The notes under the pieces were generated by a model, which saw nothing but the letters and a program-made list of their open reading frames with translations, had not been told where the DNA came from and ran no database searches. The translations under genes and the position numbers were made by a program. A DNA stretch of 64,000 bases from Rossellomorea sp. y25 (GTDB lineage: Bacteria; Bacillota; Bacilli; Bacillales; Bacillaceae_B): assembly GCF_038049935.1 (NCBI RefSeq), contig NZ_CP145886.1, forward strand, positions 4,393,501 through 4,457,500. The letters are read 5' to 3'. Below are positions 23,623 through 38,105 of this stretch, piece by piece (position 1 is the first letter of the stretch; every line of letters begins with the position of its first letter).

Positions 23623-24537
23623 TTATTCTTCGTCTTTTACGTCAGAGCCATTATCGGCTGCGTCGTCTTTTTGATCAGCATTTTCTTGTTTCGGCTTTTG
23701 CTCAGCTTCCGGCTTTTCTTCTGCTGCATCGTCAGCTCCGTTTTCTTCTGTTGCTTTATCTTCAGCAGCTTTATCTTCGCTAGCTTGATCTTCTACGGCA
23801 TTTTCTTCCGATGCTTCAGCATCCGGCTGTTCACCTGAAACCTTCTTGTCTTCTAATTGTGCTTCTTGAAGAGTTGCAAGAGACTTATTGAAGTATTCAA
23901 GCGGATTCACTGCTACATTTGCTTTACGAATTTCAAAGTGTACGTGAACACCAGCTTCTTCATTGAATAAGCTCTTACCTGCTTTAGCGATAGCTTGTCC
24001 TTGATCTACTACATCTCCAACCGCGACTTCAAAGTCTTTGACTGATTGATAACGAGTAACGATTCCTTTGCTGTGCTCGATTTCAATCGTGTTTCCGAGT
24101 AGGGAATCTTCTTGAACCTTTGTGACTGTACCGCTCATGGCAGCCAGAACATCGAATTCTTTTCCATCTTTAGAGATGTCGACTCCTTGGTTCGGATAGT
24201 ACATGTTACCATAAACAACTAAGGCTGCTTCCTGTTCTTCCGCTGAAGCTTCAGTATCGTAGAATTGTTTTTCGATCACTGTATCTTCCGGACTTGCAAC
24301 AGGCATTACAAAGTTTTCCAATGAACGGTTGACTTCTTCTGCAGGTTGGTTAAACTCATTGTCAGTAGGAACTCCATCATAGCTGTAATCCTTGGCTTTC
24401 TCGTTTACATCATTTCCTGCTTGGTACCACAGAATCCCCGTGATAATGATTGCTGCACTTGCTAAATAGATTGCTGGGTATGCCCAACGTCTTTTCAAAA
24501 AGTTTTGAGAAGGTTGTTTCTTTTCTTCCTCTCTCAT
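23623..24537 (-). CDS. spoIIQ: SpoIIQ, forespore-side LytM-fold channel protein
   Basis: Forespore membrane protein of 304 residues that meets SpoIIIAH in the intermembrane space during engulfment. One membrane helix (about 20-42) precedes a LytM/M23-type domain (about 110-220). In the active-site region the first zinc His is replaced (YPNQGVDISKDG has Asn where peptidases have His), while HVHFEI is kept. B. subtilis SpoIIQ is likewise catalytically degenerate. After residue 235 comes a roughly 70-residue tail of E, A, D and K repeats ending DVKDEE. I choose ATG 24537, six bases after GAGGTG; the longer frame to 24558 lacks spacing. Forespore (sigma-F) expression is known for the family. Confidence 0.92.
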   Translation of the reverse strand: MREEEKKQPSQNFLKRRWAYPAIYLASAAIIITGILWYQAGNDVNEKAKDYSYDGVPTDNEFNQPAEEVNRSLENFVMPVASPEDTVIEKQFYDTEASAEEQEAALVVYGNMYYPNQGVDISKDGKEFDVLAAMSGTVTKVQEDSLLGNTIEIEHSKGIVTRYQSVKDFEVAVGDVVDQGQAIAKAGKSLFNEEAGVHVHFEIRKANVAVNPLEYFNKSLATLQEAQLEDKKVSGEQPDAEASEENAVEDQASEDKAAEDKATEENGADDAAEEKPEAEQKPKQENADQKDDAADNGSDVKDEE

Positions 24538-24712
24538 TTTCATCACCTCAGCAATCATTCTGAACAGAATTCAGAAAATATATACACATTCGGAAAAAAA
24601 TTTTAAAATTCTTATCTTTCGACAAAGGGTTGGAAAATATGTATGATTTTAAAAATAAGATGAAATTTTTCTTTTATTATGCGTTTTTCGTATTTTAACA
24701 GAGACTGTAGTA

Positions 24713-24967
24713 GTTGATATCCGCTACAGGACGCTCGCTTTCCGCGGGGCGGGCAGTGAGCCTCCTCCTCAGGTTCGCCTGCAGGGTCTCACCTGTCTAG
24801 CTCCGGCGTCTAGCCCCTCGAGGTCATTAGCTAAATGGTCCAAGAAGGCAAAGAACGCCTTCTAATGGCCCATTCATCTTATGCTTGTCGGGACTGAGCG
24901 AGCCGCCTACGCTTTTCGTACTTTCCCGCTATTCCCGCTGAGTCGGGCGCCTGCAGGGAGAATCAAC
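24713..24967. repeat. GTTGAT...AATCAAC element, interrupted copy
   Basis: Contains CGCTCGCTTTCCGCGGGGCG and, at its other end, CTTTCCCGCTATTCCCGC, matching the 112-bp copy at 58986. Here a 124-bp copy of the hairpin unit (24794-24917) sits in the middle, lengthening it to 255 bp. The gap 24538-25088 contains no gene. Confidence 0.8.
24794..24917 (-). repeat. Hairpin unit (126-bp family) nested in the other repeat
   Basis: TGTCTAGCTCC...CCTCGAGGTCAT...GGCAAAGAACGCCTT...GCTTGTCGGG...GCTTTTC is the reverse complement of the tandem units at 37444. The inner arms AATGGTCC and GGCCCATT still pair through one G-U. Confidence 0.8.
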
Positions 24968-24991
24968 TTACTGTTTTGCATAACTATTTAA

Positions 24992-25032
24992 AACAAACAA
25001 GAATAGTGCAGGTCCTGCAATTCTTGTTTGTT
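24992..25032. repeat. Long near-perfect hairpin upstream of ywnJ
   Basis: AACAAACAAGAAT and ATTCTTGTTTGTT form 13 bp, then, after a two-base bulge, TGCAGG pairs with CCTGCA around a single base. No T-tract follows, so it is not a standard terminator. Confidence 0.75.
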
Positions 25033-25088
25033 AACGAAATTACTATCCTGCATGATACAATATAAAAAACAGAAAGGACGAGCTGCAT

Positions 25089-25526
25089 ATGAAGAAGTTA
25101 CTGAAATATGTGCTGACAGCTGCGCCTTTTCTCTATATGATTCTAATATGGATTTTGTCGAGTAATCCTGATGATGCCGTCATTCGATTTCCTGATAATC
25201 AGTTGGATCGTTTTATTAAGGAATCTCTCCATTTAATCGAATTCGGTATTTTGTATGGGTTATTTGTTATCGCTCTGTTGGCACATGGAAAGCTTCGGTT
25301 CACATTGAATTTCACCGTTGCGTTGATTAGCATCTTTTATGGATTCGTGGATGAGATACATCAGTCCTTTGTTCCGTATCGGTCTGCAACACTGATTGAC
25401 GCTGCCAAGGATTTGATCGGAGTCACTGTCCTTTTTTGGATTGTGAACCGGACTTATTTTAAAAAGGCTGATCATCCATTGACGAAGAAGATGAAAAAGT
25501 TCGAAGCATATTTAAAAAAGGATTGA
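25089..25526 (+). CDS. ywnJ: VanZ-family membrane protein (YwnJ)
   Basis: VanZ-like integral membrane protein of 145 residues with four predicted helices. The family signature spans SSNPDD in the first loop, SLHLIEFGILYGLF (about 47-60) and YGFVDEIHQSFVPYRSATLIDAAKD (split motif, about 85-112). It sits beside spoIIQ, as ywnJ does in B. subtilis. VanZ proteins are linked to glycopeptide (teicoplanin) tolerance in enterococci, but the biochemical role of the family is unknown. GAAAGGACGAGC precedes the ATG. The basic C-terminus is cytosolic. Confidence 0.85.
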   Translation: MKKLLKYVLTAAPFLYMILIWILSSNPDDAVIRFPDNQLDRFIKESLHLIEFGILYGLFVIALLAHGKLRFTLNFTVALISIFYGFVDEIHQSFVPYRSATLIDAAKDLIGVTVLFWIVNRTYFKKADHPLTKKMKKFEAYLKKD

Positions 25527-25568
25527 GTCTCTACTGGTCTACTTGACCTGAAGACTCAATCCTTTTTT
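25514..25568. terminator. Bidirectional terminator between ywnJ and spoIID
   Basis: AAAAAAGGATTGAGTCT pairs perfectly with AGACTCAATCCTTTTTT around a 21-base loop; the two convergent genes end on either side. Confidence 0.9.
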
Positions 25569-26582
25569 TTATCTTTGTGCGGTTACTTTCTGCAGGAGTT
25601 TATCTGATTCCGTTATTTTGACATCTTTATAGTAATGACTGACGATGTCTTGATAATTCTTGCCTTCCTTCGCCATCCCGTTTGCTCCGTATTGGCTCAT
25701 TCCGACCCCGTGTCCGAATCCTTTTGTGGCAATGACAATATGATCATCTTTCAGATACCAGGTAAAGTCTGAAGATCTGAGTTCTAATTTCTCTCGAATT
25801 TCCCGGCCGGAAAATCCTTTGCCGTTAATTTCAACACTCGCTACCCTTTTGCCTTCCGTTCTTGACGTGATCGTTCCGACCGATCCATCCTTTGGCAGTG
25901 TTACGCCCAATTTCTGCTCAAATTCTTTAATCGGTATAATCTTTTGATCCTCGAACCTTGGTGACGCCGAGTCCCAAGGGCTTTCTACACTTCGTAAATA
26001 TGGATATTCATTCGGCCAATAAGCCTCAGAGTTTTCTGTGTAACCATTGCTCGTTGAGAAGAAGGCTGCCGTAATCGGCTTACCATCATAGGTCAGCACC
26101 TGTCCCATCGTTTCAAGGACCGCTTCGGAAATTTTTTTGACCTTCCAATCATAGTCAGCTCCCCAAAGACCTGCAAGCTCCTTCTGGTTCTTATACACCT
26201 GATGAGAGACCGTATCCGTCACATCGGCACCCTTCGGAACAGAGGAGTCCTCAAGTAGAAGCTGATTCACAATATACGTTCGTGCTGCAAGGGCTTGTGC
26301 TTTTAAGGCTTCCTTTTCAAAATCTGCAGGCATTTCACCAGCCACTACCCCTACTACATACTGCTCCAAAGGAAGTTTCTCGATCAGGTCCTGGTTGGAA
26401 CGGTAGACAGCTACCTCGACTGAGTTCCCCAGCTCTTCAACGGATGGCGGATTTTTCAGCTTTTCGTCTAAGTTTGCCGTTTCCTTTTCTGATGAAAATG
26501 GGAGCACGAGAAGAGTAGGGACAATAAAGATGATACTGATAAAGATTGAGAAGATGATCATTACTGGTTTCAAATGCTTCAT
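25569..26582 (-). CDS. spoIID: Stage II sporulation protein D (SpoIID)
   Basis: Septal-peptidoglycan lytic transglycosylase of 337 residues, a component of the SpoIID-SpoIIM-SpoIIP engulfment complex in the mother-cell membrane. One N-terminal membrane helix (about 6-28). The SpoIID/LytB domain carries [20 protein letters not shown] with the conserved Glu (about 88) and ALAARTYIV, and closes with [17 protein letters not shown] (about 290-306). I start at ATG 26582, eight bases after GGAGG; the in-frame TTG at 26597 overlaps that RBS. The gene order spoIID-murAA is as in B. subtilis, where spoIID is sigma-E controlled. Confidence 0.95.
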   Translation of the reverse strand: MKHLKPVMIIFSIFISIIFIVPTLLVLPFSSEKETANLDEKLKNPPSVEELGNSVEVAVYRSNQDLIEKLPLEQYVVGVVAGEMPADFEKEALKAQALAARTYIVNQLLLEDSSVPKGADVTDTVSHQVYKNQKELAGLWGADYDWKVKKISEAVLETMGQVLTYDGKPITAAFFSTSNGYTENSEAYWPNEYPYLRSVESPWDSASPRFEDQKIIPIKEFEQKLGVTLPKDGSVGTITSRTEGKRVASVEINGKGFSGREIREKLELRSSDFTWYLKDDHIVIATKGFGHGVGMSQYGANGMAKEGKNYQDIVSHYYKDVKITESDKLLQKVTAQR

Positions 26583-26767
26583 GTTCGCGGCCTCCAATGA
26601 AAGATTAAATAGGAGAATGTCTTAGCACACTTCTCCACTCTCTTTCATATGTATGGTAGTGGACAAGCAATTATGAATCTTTTAAGAGTGATTTTGATGA
26701 AGGAAGATGTTCGGCATTGATGAACTTGGAATAAGTAATGAAGTGTGTTGTGGAGCGAATGCATTTT

Positions 26768-26860
26768 TAAAAATAAAATCTCAAATTTGAAAATAAATGT
26801 GCCAGAATTGAAAATAAAAGTGAAATTTTGAAAATAAATACTGCATTATTGAAAATAAAT
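26768..26860 (-). repeat. Phrase array C: core GAAAATAAA, period 20-21 bp
   Basis: Five cores at 26769 (AAAAATAAA), 26789, 26810, 26830 and 26851, with intervals of 20, 21, 20 and 21. This is the reverse complement of the array A core (TTTATTTTC). Confidence 0.85.
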
Positions 26861-26940
26861 GACTTTTTCATCTCATTTTCAACATCAGCATACTATTTTT
26901 CTACCTATTTTGACGATATTTCAAAATTGCCCGTCGCAAG

Positions 26941-27072
26941 TCCAGCGGTTTTTGATGATAATCCAGCCGTTTTCAGCAAGAATCCAGCCGTTTTCGATTA
27001 AAATCCGGCCACTTTTACGAAGAATCCAGCCGTTCCTGACAAGAATCCAGCCGAAATCAACCATAATTCAGC
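26941..27072 (+). repeat. Phrase array D: core ATCCAGCCG, period exactly 21 bp
   Basis: Seven cores (TCCAGC, TCCGGC or TTCAGC) start at 26941, 26962, 26983, 27004, 27025, 27046 and 27067, exactly 21 bases apart, with unrelated 10-13 base spacers. Read as a frame it gives a seven-residue NPAVF-like pattern, but no RBS supports translation. The rest of 26583-27178 holds only array C and the murAA terminator. Confidence 0.9.
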
Positions 27073-27131
27073 TAATTTACTTATTTTACCAAAACACAAC
27101 TCGAGTTTCAGCTCCGACTCTCAGCCCAAAC

Positions 27132-27167
27132 AAAAAAAGCAAGCTCTTCTATAAAAGAAAAGCTCGC
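27132..27167 (-). terminator. Terminator of murAA
   Basis: On the minus strand GCGAGCTTTTC pairs with GAAGAGCTTGC and is followed by seven T. Confidence 0.85.
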
Positions 27168-27178
27168 CTCCCTATTAC

Positions 27179-28483
27179 TTACGCATCTTTAATCATGTCT
27201 TGATTAGAAACAGGTGTTTCTTCCACTTCTTTCACACGCTCGATATCGGCACCCAGGCCTGCAAGCTTCTGATGGAAGTTTACATATCCACGATCTAAAT
27301 GCTTCAGTTCTGTTACTCGAGTGTAACCATCTGCTACCAGACCAGCGATTGAAAGTGCTGCTGCTGCACGTAAGTCGGTTGCAGCCACTTCTGCCCCTTG
27401 AAGAGGTGTTGGTCCGTTCATGATCACAGAACGGCCTTCAATCTTAATGTCTGCTCCCATACGACGGAATTCTTCAGCATGCATGAAACGGTTTTCGAAA
27501 ACTGTCTCAGTGATGACGCTAGTGCCGTCAGCTGCTAATAGTAATGCCATCATTTGAGATTGCATATCTGTTGGGAAACCAGGATGAGGCATTGTTTTGA
27601 TATCGACAGATTTCAGTTTCTCCGGCCCGATGACACGAAGTCCTTCCTCTTCATCGATGATCGTTACGCCCATTTCTTCCATCTTCGCAACTAAAGAAGA
27701 TAAGTGTTCTGGAATAGCGCCTTTTACAAGGACATCACCTTGAGTGATGGCTGCAGCCACCATGAAAGTTCCTGCTTCGATACGGTCTGGAATGATGCTG
27801 TGTTCGACACCGTATAAACGGTCTACACCTTCAATACGGATCGTTCCAGTACCTGCACCTACTACGTTTCCTCCCATTTTGTTCAGGAAGTTAGCCAAGT
27901 CGACGATTTCAGGCTCTTTTGCGACGTTTTCCAGGATTGTTGTTCCTTCTGCAAGAGCAGCAGCCATCATGATGTTTTCTGTTGCCCCCACGCTTGGGAA
28001 GTCCAGATAAACCTTGGCACCCTTCAATCTTCCGTTTACTTCAGCTTCGATAAAACCATTTCCTACCTTCACTTTTGCTCCCATTGCTTCGAAGCCTTTT
28101 AAGTGTTGGTCAATCGGTCTTGATCCAATGGCACATCCACCAGGAAGCGCAACACGTGCTTTACCTGTACGTCCGAGTAGTGATCCCATTACAAGGACGG
28201 ATGCACGCATTTTTCGAACATATTCAAACGGTGCTTCTACAAACAACTCTCTTGATGCATTCACGATGACTTCACCATTGTTAAACTCTACATCTGTATT
28301 TAAATGACGTAATACTTCATTAATCGTATATACATCGGAGAGTGGTGGTACATTTTTAATTACACTTTTTCCTTCACTTGCTAATAATGTAGCAGCGATG
28401 ACTGGTAAAACGGCATTCTTTGCTCCTTCAACTTGCACTGTACCGCTTAAACGCTGACCGCCGCGGACGATAATTTTTTCCAA
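27179..28483 (-). CDS. murAA: UDP-N-acetylglucosamine 1-carboxyvinyltransferase MurAA
   Basis: First committed enzyme of peptidoglycan synthesis: transfers enolpyruvate from PEP to UDP-GlcNAc in the cytosol. 434 residues. The substrate motif [10 protein letters not shown] is at about 19-28 and the catalytic, fosfomycin-reactive Cys lies in [18 protein letters not shown] (about 115). Start is TTG with GGAGGGG upstream. It is assigned MurAA (essential form) from its place between ywmB and spoIID. A second paralogue is at 59168-60451. Confidence 0.95.
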   Translation of the reverse strand: MEKIIVRGGQRLSGTVQVEGAKNAVLPVIAATLLASEGKSVIKNVPPLSDVYTINEVLRHLNTDVEFNNGEVIVNASRELFVEAPFEYVRKMRASVLVMGSLLGRTGKARVALPGGCAIGSRPIDQHLKGFEAMGAKVKVGNGFIEAEVNGRLKGAKVYLDFPSVGATENIMMAAALAEGTTILENVAKEPEIVDLANFLNKMGGNVVGAGTGTIRIEGVDRLYGVEHSIIPDRIEAGTFMVAAAITQGDVLVKGAIPEHLSSLVAKMEEMGVTIIDEEEGLRVIGPEKLKSVDIKTMPHPGFPTDMQSQMMALLLAADGTSVITETVFENRFMHAEEFRRMGADIKIEGRSVIMNGPTPLQGAEVAATDLRAAAALSIAGLVADGYTRVTELKHLDRGYVNFHQKLAGLGADIERVKEVEETPVSNQDMIKDA

Positions 28484-28515
28484 GAGTATTCCCCTCCGCG
28501 TCCAATTTCTCTATA

Positions 28516-29265
28516 TTAATATTCAATCGTTAGGATGGGTGTGCCAATCACAAAGGTTGTCTTAGCGCCCATTCCGCTTTTCCGTAGACCTAGTTGTATA
28601 TTCATATCATCATTTTTTGTTGGTATTTTCCGTGACATTTGTTCCGAGTAAGCTGAAATGGAATAAAAGTCTTCTTCTCTAAGTGATTCCAGTTCTTTTG
28701 CGTCTAATTTCGACATTAATTCGACAGCCTGATTCGACAAAACTTTCTCAAGCTTATCATTGAATTCGCCTTTTATACAAGAGAAAATCATGGGTTTATT
28801 AGTAAAAATGATTTCCATATTTGGGATAAATTCAGTCTTGATGTAATGCCTCGTCTTTTCTCCCAACGCTTTCTGAGCACCGCGCATCTCATACATAACA
28901 TACGAAACAGATTGCTTGTTTGTGAGGGTGTGCTGGAACTTAATGGTTTCTTCCCCGTGAGACGTCTGACGTTGTCCCACAACCATTACCTCTTCAGCTG
29001 ACTTTTTCGTCACCCACTCAAAATCAGAAAATCTTTCTTGCATAGTAGTACTATATTTGGCAAATCCTTTATTCGTGAAGCTTTTTTTGTTTTCTCTTGC
29101 ATATAGAGACCATTCAGTTATCTGACCTTGAGAATGAACAATGGCTTGATCAAGCTTTTCAATGTCTAATAATTGATTGGCTTCGATAGTGTTGTTCCCA
29201 TTAATAACAGGAAGAAAACCTAATCCAACAAAAAAGATTAAAATAATGTAAAAATACCGACCCAT
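28516..29265 (-). CDS. ywmB: YwmB-family secreted protein
   Basis: YwmB family, 249 residues, with an N-terminal signal or membrane anchor (about 1-19) and a two-domain alpha/beta exported part. Located between murAA and ywzB exactly as in B. subtilis. No catalytic residues can be named; in structural classifications the family has a TATA-box-binding-like fold, and its function is unknown. AGGGGAGGAAT-type RBS precedes ATG. Spacing of 32 bases to the murAA TTG suggests the two share a transcript. Confidence 0.85.
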   Translation of the reverse strand: MGRYFYIILIFFVGLGFLPVINGNNTIEANQLLDIEKLDQAIVHSQGQITEWSLYARENKKSFTNKGFAKYSTTMQERFSDFEWVTKKSAEEVMVVGQRQTSHGEETIKFQHTLTNKQSVSYVMYEMRGAQKALGEKTRHYIKTEFIPNMEIIFTNKPMIFSCIKGEFNDKLEKVLSNQAVELMSKLDAKELESLREEDFYSISAYSEQMSRKIPTKNDDMNIQLGLRKSGMGAKTTFVIGTPILTIEY

Positions 29266-29486
29266 TTTCCATTCCTCCCCTTACCTAAAAGTCTGTCCGA
29301 ATAGGAGAAGAACATACTTGAAAATTGTCGTCATCTTTTTACAATTATTGAGTCTTTCATGCTGTTAATGAAAAGGGTTTCACTTTGAAACTTTTTCACA
29401 AAGAGGCACGAACACAAAATTAATCTTACTCAAAACAGGTTCTAATGAAAACATGCAGGAAGACCTATTTTTTGTCAAAGCTCTAA

Positions 29487-29732
29487 TCATTCAAAGAAAA
29501 CAGGCAATTGTTGAGACCACAGATAGTAATCCAGTAAAAATTGGCTGACGGCTGAGCCGATCGCGATCGTTAGTAGGATATACAGTAGTCTCCCTTGAGC
29601 GACTCGATTCTTCTTTAGGAGCTTGTCTAACTGGATGGATTGCAAAGACCAAAATGTGATCCCGAATACGAATAGATGCACGAGCATGCTGATCAGGGCC
29701 TGCTGGCCAAAGCTTTCTACCACTTTTCTCAC
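29487..29732 (-). CDS. ywzB: DUF1146 membrane protein YwzB
   Basis: Two-helix membrane protein of 81 residues. Helix 1 about 10-31 (ALISMLVHLFVFGITFWSLQ), a basic turn (LLKKNRVAQGR), helix 2 about 48-68 (LLYILLTIAIGSAVSQFLLDY). The DUF1146/YwzB family is a constant neighbour of the atp operon and ywmB in Bacillus. GGAGTGAGAAAAG stands at the start. Function unknown. Confidence 0.87.
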   Translation of the reverse strand: MRKVVESFGQQALISMLVHLFVFGITFWSLQSIQLDKLLKKNRVAQGRLLYILLTIAIGSAVSQFLLDYYLWSQQLPVFFE

Positions 29733-29870
29733 TCCTAATAATCATTTCGACGCACATAGACTATTTTACCACACTAAGCTGTCACAACATATGTTATTTA
29801 TATAAAAATATGTCCAATATGTTAATAAAAATTTTCCTTTTTACGTACTTGAAAGCTAGGTAACATATAT

Positions 29871-29938
29871 AGGTCCGTCCGGCAAAATTGGTTGAAATTC
29901 CTGACTTGAGTTCCAGCAGCTCTCAAAGGTCCGTCCCT
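29871..29938 (-). repeat. Two same-strand copies of the 12-mer downstream of atpC
   Basis: An exact copy at 29927-29938 (AGGTCCGTCCCT on +) and a partial copy at 29871-29880 (AGGTCCGTCC, then diverging). They lie between ywzB and the atp terminator. Confidence 0.7.
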
Positions 29939-29940
29939 AC

Positions 29941-29975
29941 AAAAAACCACCCTTCCTCAAGGAAAGGGTGGTTTT
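29941..29975 (-). terminator. Terminator of the atp operon
   Basis: On the minus strand AAAACCACCCTTTCC pairs (one bulge) with GGAAGGGTGGTTTT and is followed by a T run. Confidence 0.85.
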
Positions 29976-29984
29976 GCTGTTTTA

Positions 29985-30407
<423 letters not shown>

Positions 30408-30411
30408 CTAA

Positions 30412-31830
<1,419 letters not shown>

Positions 31831-31886
31831 CTAGCTTTTGACGACAAAACTATGTTGTAATCCGGCACTCAACCGGAATGTCATTT

Positions 31887-32753
<867 letters not shown>

Positions 32754-32852
32754 TCACCACCCTTTTAAAATGTTAGTCATATTCACTAGAACCAACTAAA
32801 TAATGGAATAATCAGCCGGTGTCATCAGAATGAACACCGACATCTTATAAAA

Positions 32853-34373
<1,521 letters not shown>

Positions 34374-34388
34374 TCATTTATACGAAAG

Positions 34389-35446
<1,058 letters not shown>

Positions 35447-35601
35447 TCACTCCCTTCAAGAGTCAATGCCTTCATAAGAAAGCTGTACAATAACGGCAAA
35501 TGCCGTACCATTCATAATCAAATGTTCTTAAGTACCAAACATAAAGGAATGGCGAAGGTTCTTATCGAATGATCTTCGCCATCTTGAACTTTAAACTGCT
35601 A

Positions 35602-35829
<228 letters not shown>

Positions 35830-35886
35830 TTAAATGTATGAAAAAATGTTTTGAGTAGTTTTGTTCAATTTTGAACAGGGTATATA

Positions 35887-36606
<720 letters not shown>

Positions 36607-36622
36607 TCACCTCTCTTCCCCG

Positions 36623-36997
36623 CTATTTATGAGATTTAAGCTGCTGAATAAAATAATCTATCATAATGACAACATAAATTGTCATTAATCCAATAATGAC
36701 GCTCAGGAGATGAAAGTGCTCAGGGTATTCCGTTGCAATGATCACTGCAAAGGCCGCACCTGCCATCCTTGAGAAGGTCCCTAAAGATCGAACCTTTTGA
36801 CCAGCTTCTACTGCATCACCGAATCGCACGGTTCTCCTCATGATCAGCCAGTGACTAAACAGACTGATGCCTGTCCCCAAAATAAGCCCAAGGAAAATAG
36901 ACTGATAGGAAGTGAAACCCCAACCGAGGACGTAAAGGGAAAGGAGGAAAAATATGTACTTACGATGCCTGTTAAACACTTGCTGAAGTTCTGGCAT
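36623..36997 (-). CDS. atpI: ATP synthase accessory protein AtpI
   Basis: Membrane protein of 124 residues with four helices (LSLYVLGWGFTSYQSIFLGL, ISLFSHWLIMRR, MAGAAFAVIIATEY, VIGLMTIYVVIMIDYFIQQL). AtpI aids c-ring assembly and magnesium supply in related bacteria (family knowledge). Lies between atpZ and atpB, 22 bases from atpB. Confidence 0.9.
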   Translation of the reverse strand: MPELQQVFNRHRKYIFFLLSLYVLGWGFTSYQSIFLGLILGTGISLFSHWLIMRRTVRFGDAVEAGQKVRSLGTFSRMAGAAFAVIIATEYPEHFHLLSVIIGLMTIYVVIMIDYFIQQLKSHK

Positions 36998-37002
36998 TTA
37001 CA

Positions 37003-37239
37003 TTAATCTCCCGAATTGAAATGTTGGACTGTACGGAGCATGGTGTAGATTCCTGTTGCGAGCCCAAGGAGTAGTCCAATAATTAAGAAAAGTGGTGTGG
37101 TGTTCCATATTCCATCTAACCATCTCCCGCCGAAGATCCCTATTAAAATAGAACCAACAAGCTGGGAAAGAATAGCAGAATACAAGACCATCGATTGATA
37201 CGGGCGTCGATCATTTTGACGCATTTTTTTCATCTCCAC
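37003..37239 (-). CDS. atpZ: AtpZ-type leading protein of the atp operon
   Basis: Two-helix membrane protein of 78 residues: MVLYSAILSQLVGSILIGIFGGRWLDG (about 18-44) and PLFLIIGLLLGLATGIYTML (about 50-69). The GGRWLDGIWNTTP turn and the G-x(3)-G-rich second helix fit the AtpZ/AtpI family found first in Bacillus atp operons and implicated in Mg/Ca handling in B. pseudofirmus. It ends five bases before atpI and is the first gene of the operon. Confidence 0.85.
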   Translation of the reverse strand: MEMKKMRQNDRRPYQSMVLYSAILSQLVGSILIGIFGGRWLDGIWNTTPLFLIIGLLLGLATGIYTMLRTVQHFNSGD

Positions 37240-37443
37240 ACATGTGATTTAGTGGAAAATCATTAACACTGTACAAATGATGAAAAACCGTTTTCATACG
37301 GGTTCAACCCTTGTGAAAACCTTATCATTTTATACCCTTTGTAAGCATACAATAGGGCTTTATCTATGTCAATGCGTTCAAGTTAAAAAGTTCACAACCT
37401 ATCCACGCGTTCCCAAATTGTTCACATTTTCAACACATTTACA

Positions 37444-37861
37444 GAAAAGCGGAGGCGGGTTGGTTAGAGGCGACAAGCACAAGGCGAACTTACCGGAAAG
37501 GCGCTTTTTGCCTTTTTGGTAAGTTTGGCTTATGACCTCGAGCCTCTTCCCGCTGGAGCTGGACACGTCGAAAAGCGGAGGGGGCTTGCCCTGGGGCGAC
37601 AAGCATAAGGCGAGTCGACCGGAAAGGCGTTCTTTGCCTTTTTGGTCGGCTTGACTTATGACCTCGAGCCCCAAGCCCCCGCAGCTGGACATCTCGAAAA
37701 GCGGAGGCGGGTTGGTCAGGCCCGACAAGCACAACTGGGAAATCCCTAAAGGCGTTCTTTGCCTTTTGGGATTTTTCAGTTGTGACCTCGAGAGACTACC
37801 CGCCGGAGCTGAACATGCCGAAAAGCGGAGCCGACTGGTCAGGCCCATCAAGCATATCCAA
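37444..37861. repeat. Tandem array of 126-bp hairpin units (three full, one truncated)
   Basis: Units start with GAAAAGCGGAG at 37444, 37570, 37696 and 37820 (126, 126 and 124 apart) and end in GAGCTGGACA-like sequence. Each contains GACAAGC, an inner stem around GGCGTTCTTTGCC, TATGACCTCGAG and a closing arm. The inner arms differ between units yet still pair. The fourth unit stops after about 40 bases. The gap 37240-38045 between atpZ and upp holds nothing else that I can identify; the minus frames crossing it (e.g. 37399-37908) merely translate the repeat. Confidence 0.9.
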
Positions 37862-38045
37862 GGATTCCCCGGAATGAAAAAGCCCAACAAACTTACCACT
37901 TTTCCCATCGATTGCTCACTTTATTAACAAATCCATAGGTTCTATCTCCACATGCCCCTCCATTATATAGAAAATTCTTTTTATGAGTAACCCTTGAATT
38001 TAATGTAAATACTTCCAATTAAATAACAATGGGGTTTGCCGGTTA

Positions 38046-38100
38046 TATAAATAAGAAAGCCGGATTATCACGTGTTGATAATCCGGCTTTCTTATTTACT
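38046..38100. terminator. Terminator of upp, 21-bp perfect stem
   Basis: AATAAGAAAGCCGGATTATCA (38050-38070) and its exact complement (38076-38096) enclose CGTGT. T-rich flanks on both sides; strongest for the minus strand. Confidence 0.9.
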
Positions 38101-38105
38101 TCAAA

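Noticed and set aside
26859..27203. 114-codon + frame across array D with a heptad-like NPAVF/RIQPF pattern
   Set aside because: 21 bp equals seven codons, so any frame through the array looks repetitive. There is no RBS, and sister arrays with 20/22-bp steps would break the frame.
37399..37908. 169-codon minus frame across the tandem hairpin units
   Set aside because: It only translates the repeat; composition is unlike a protein and there is no RBS.
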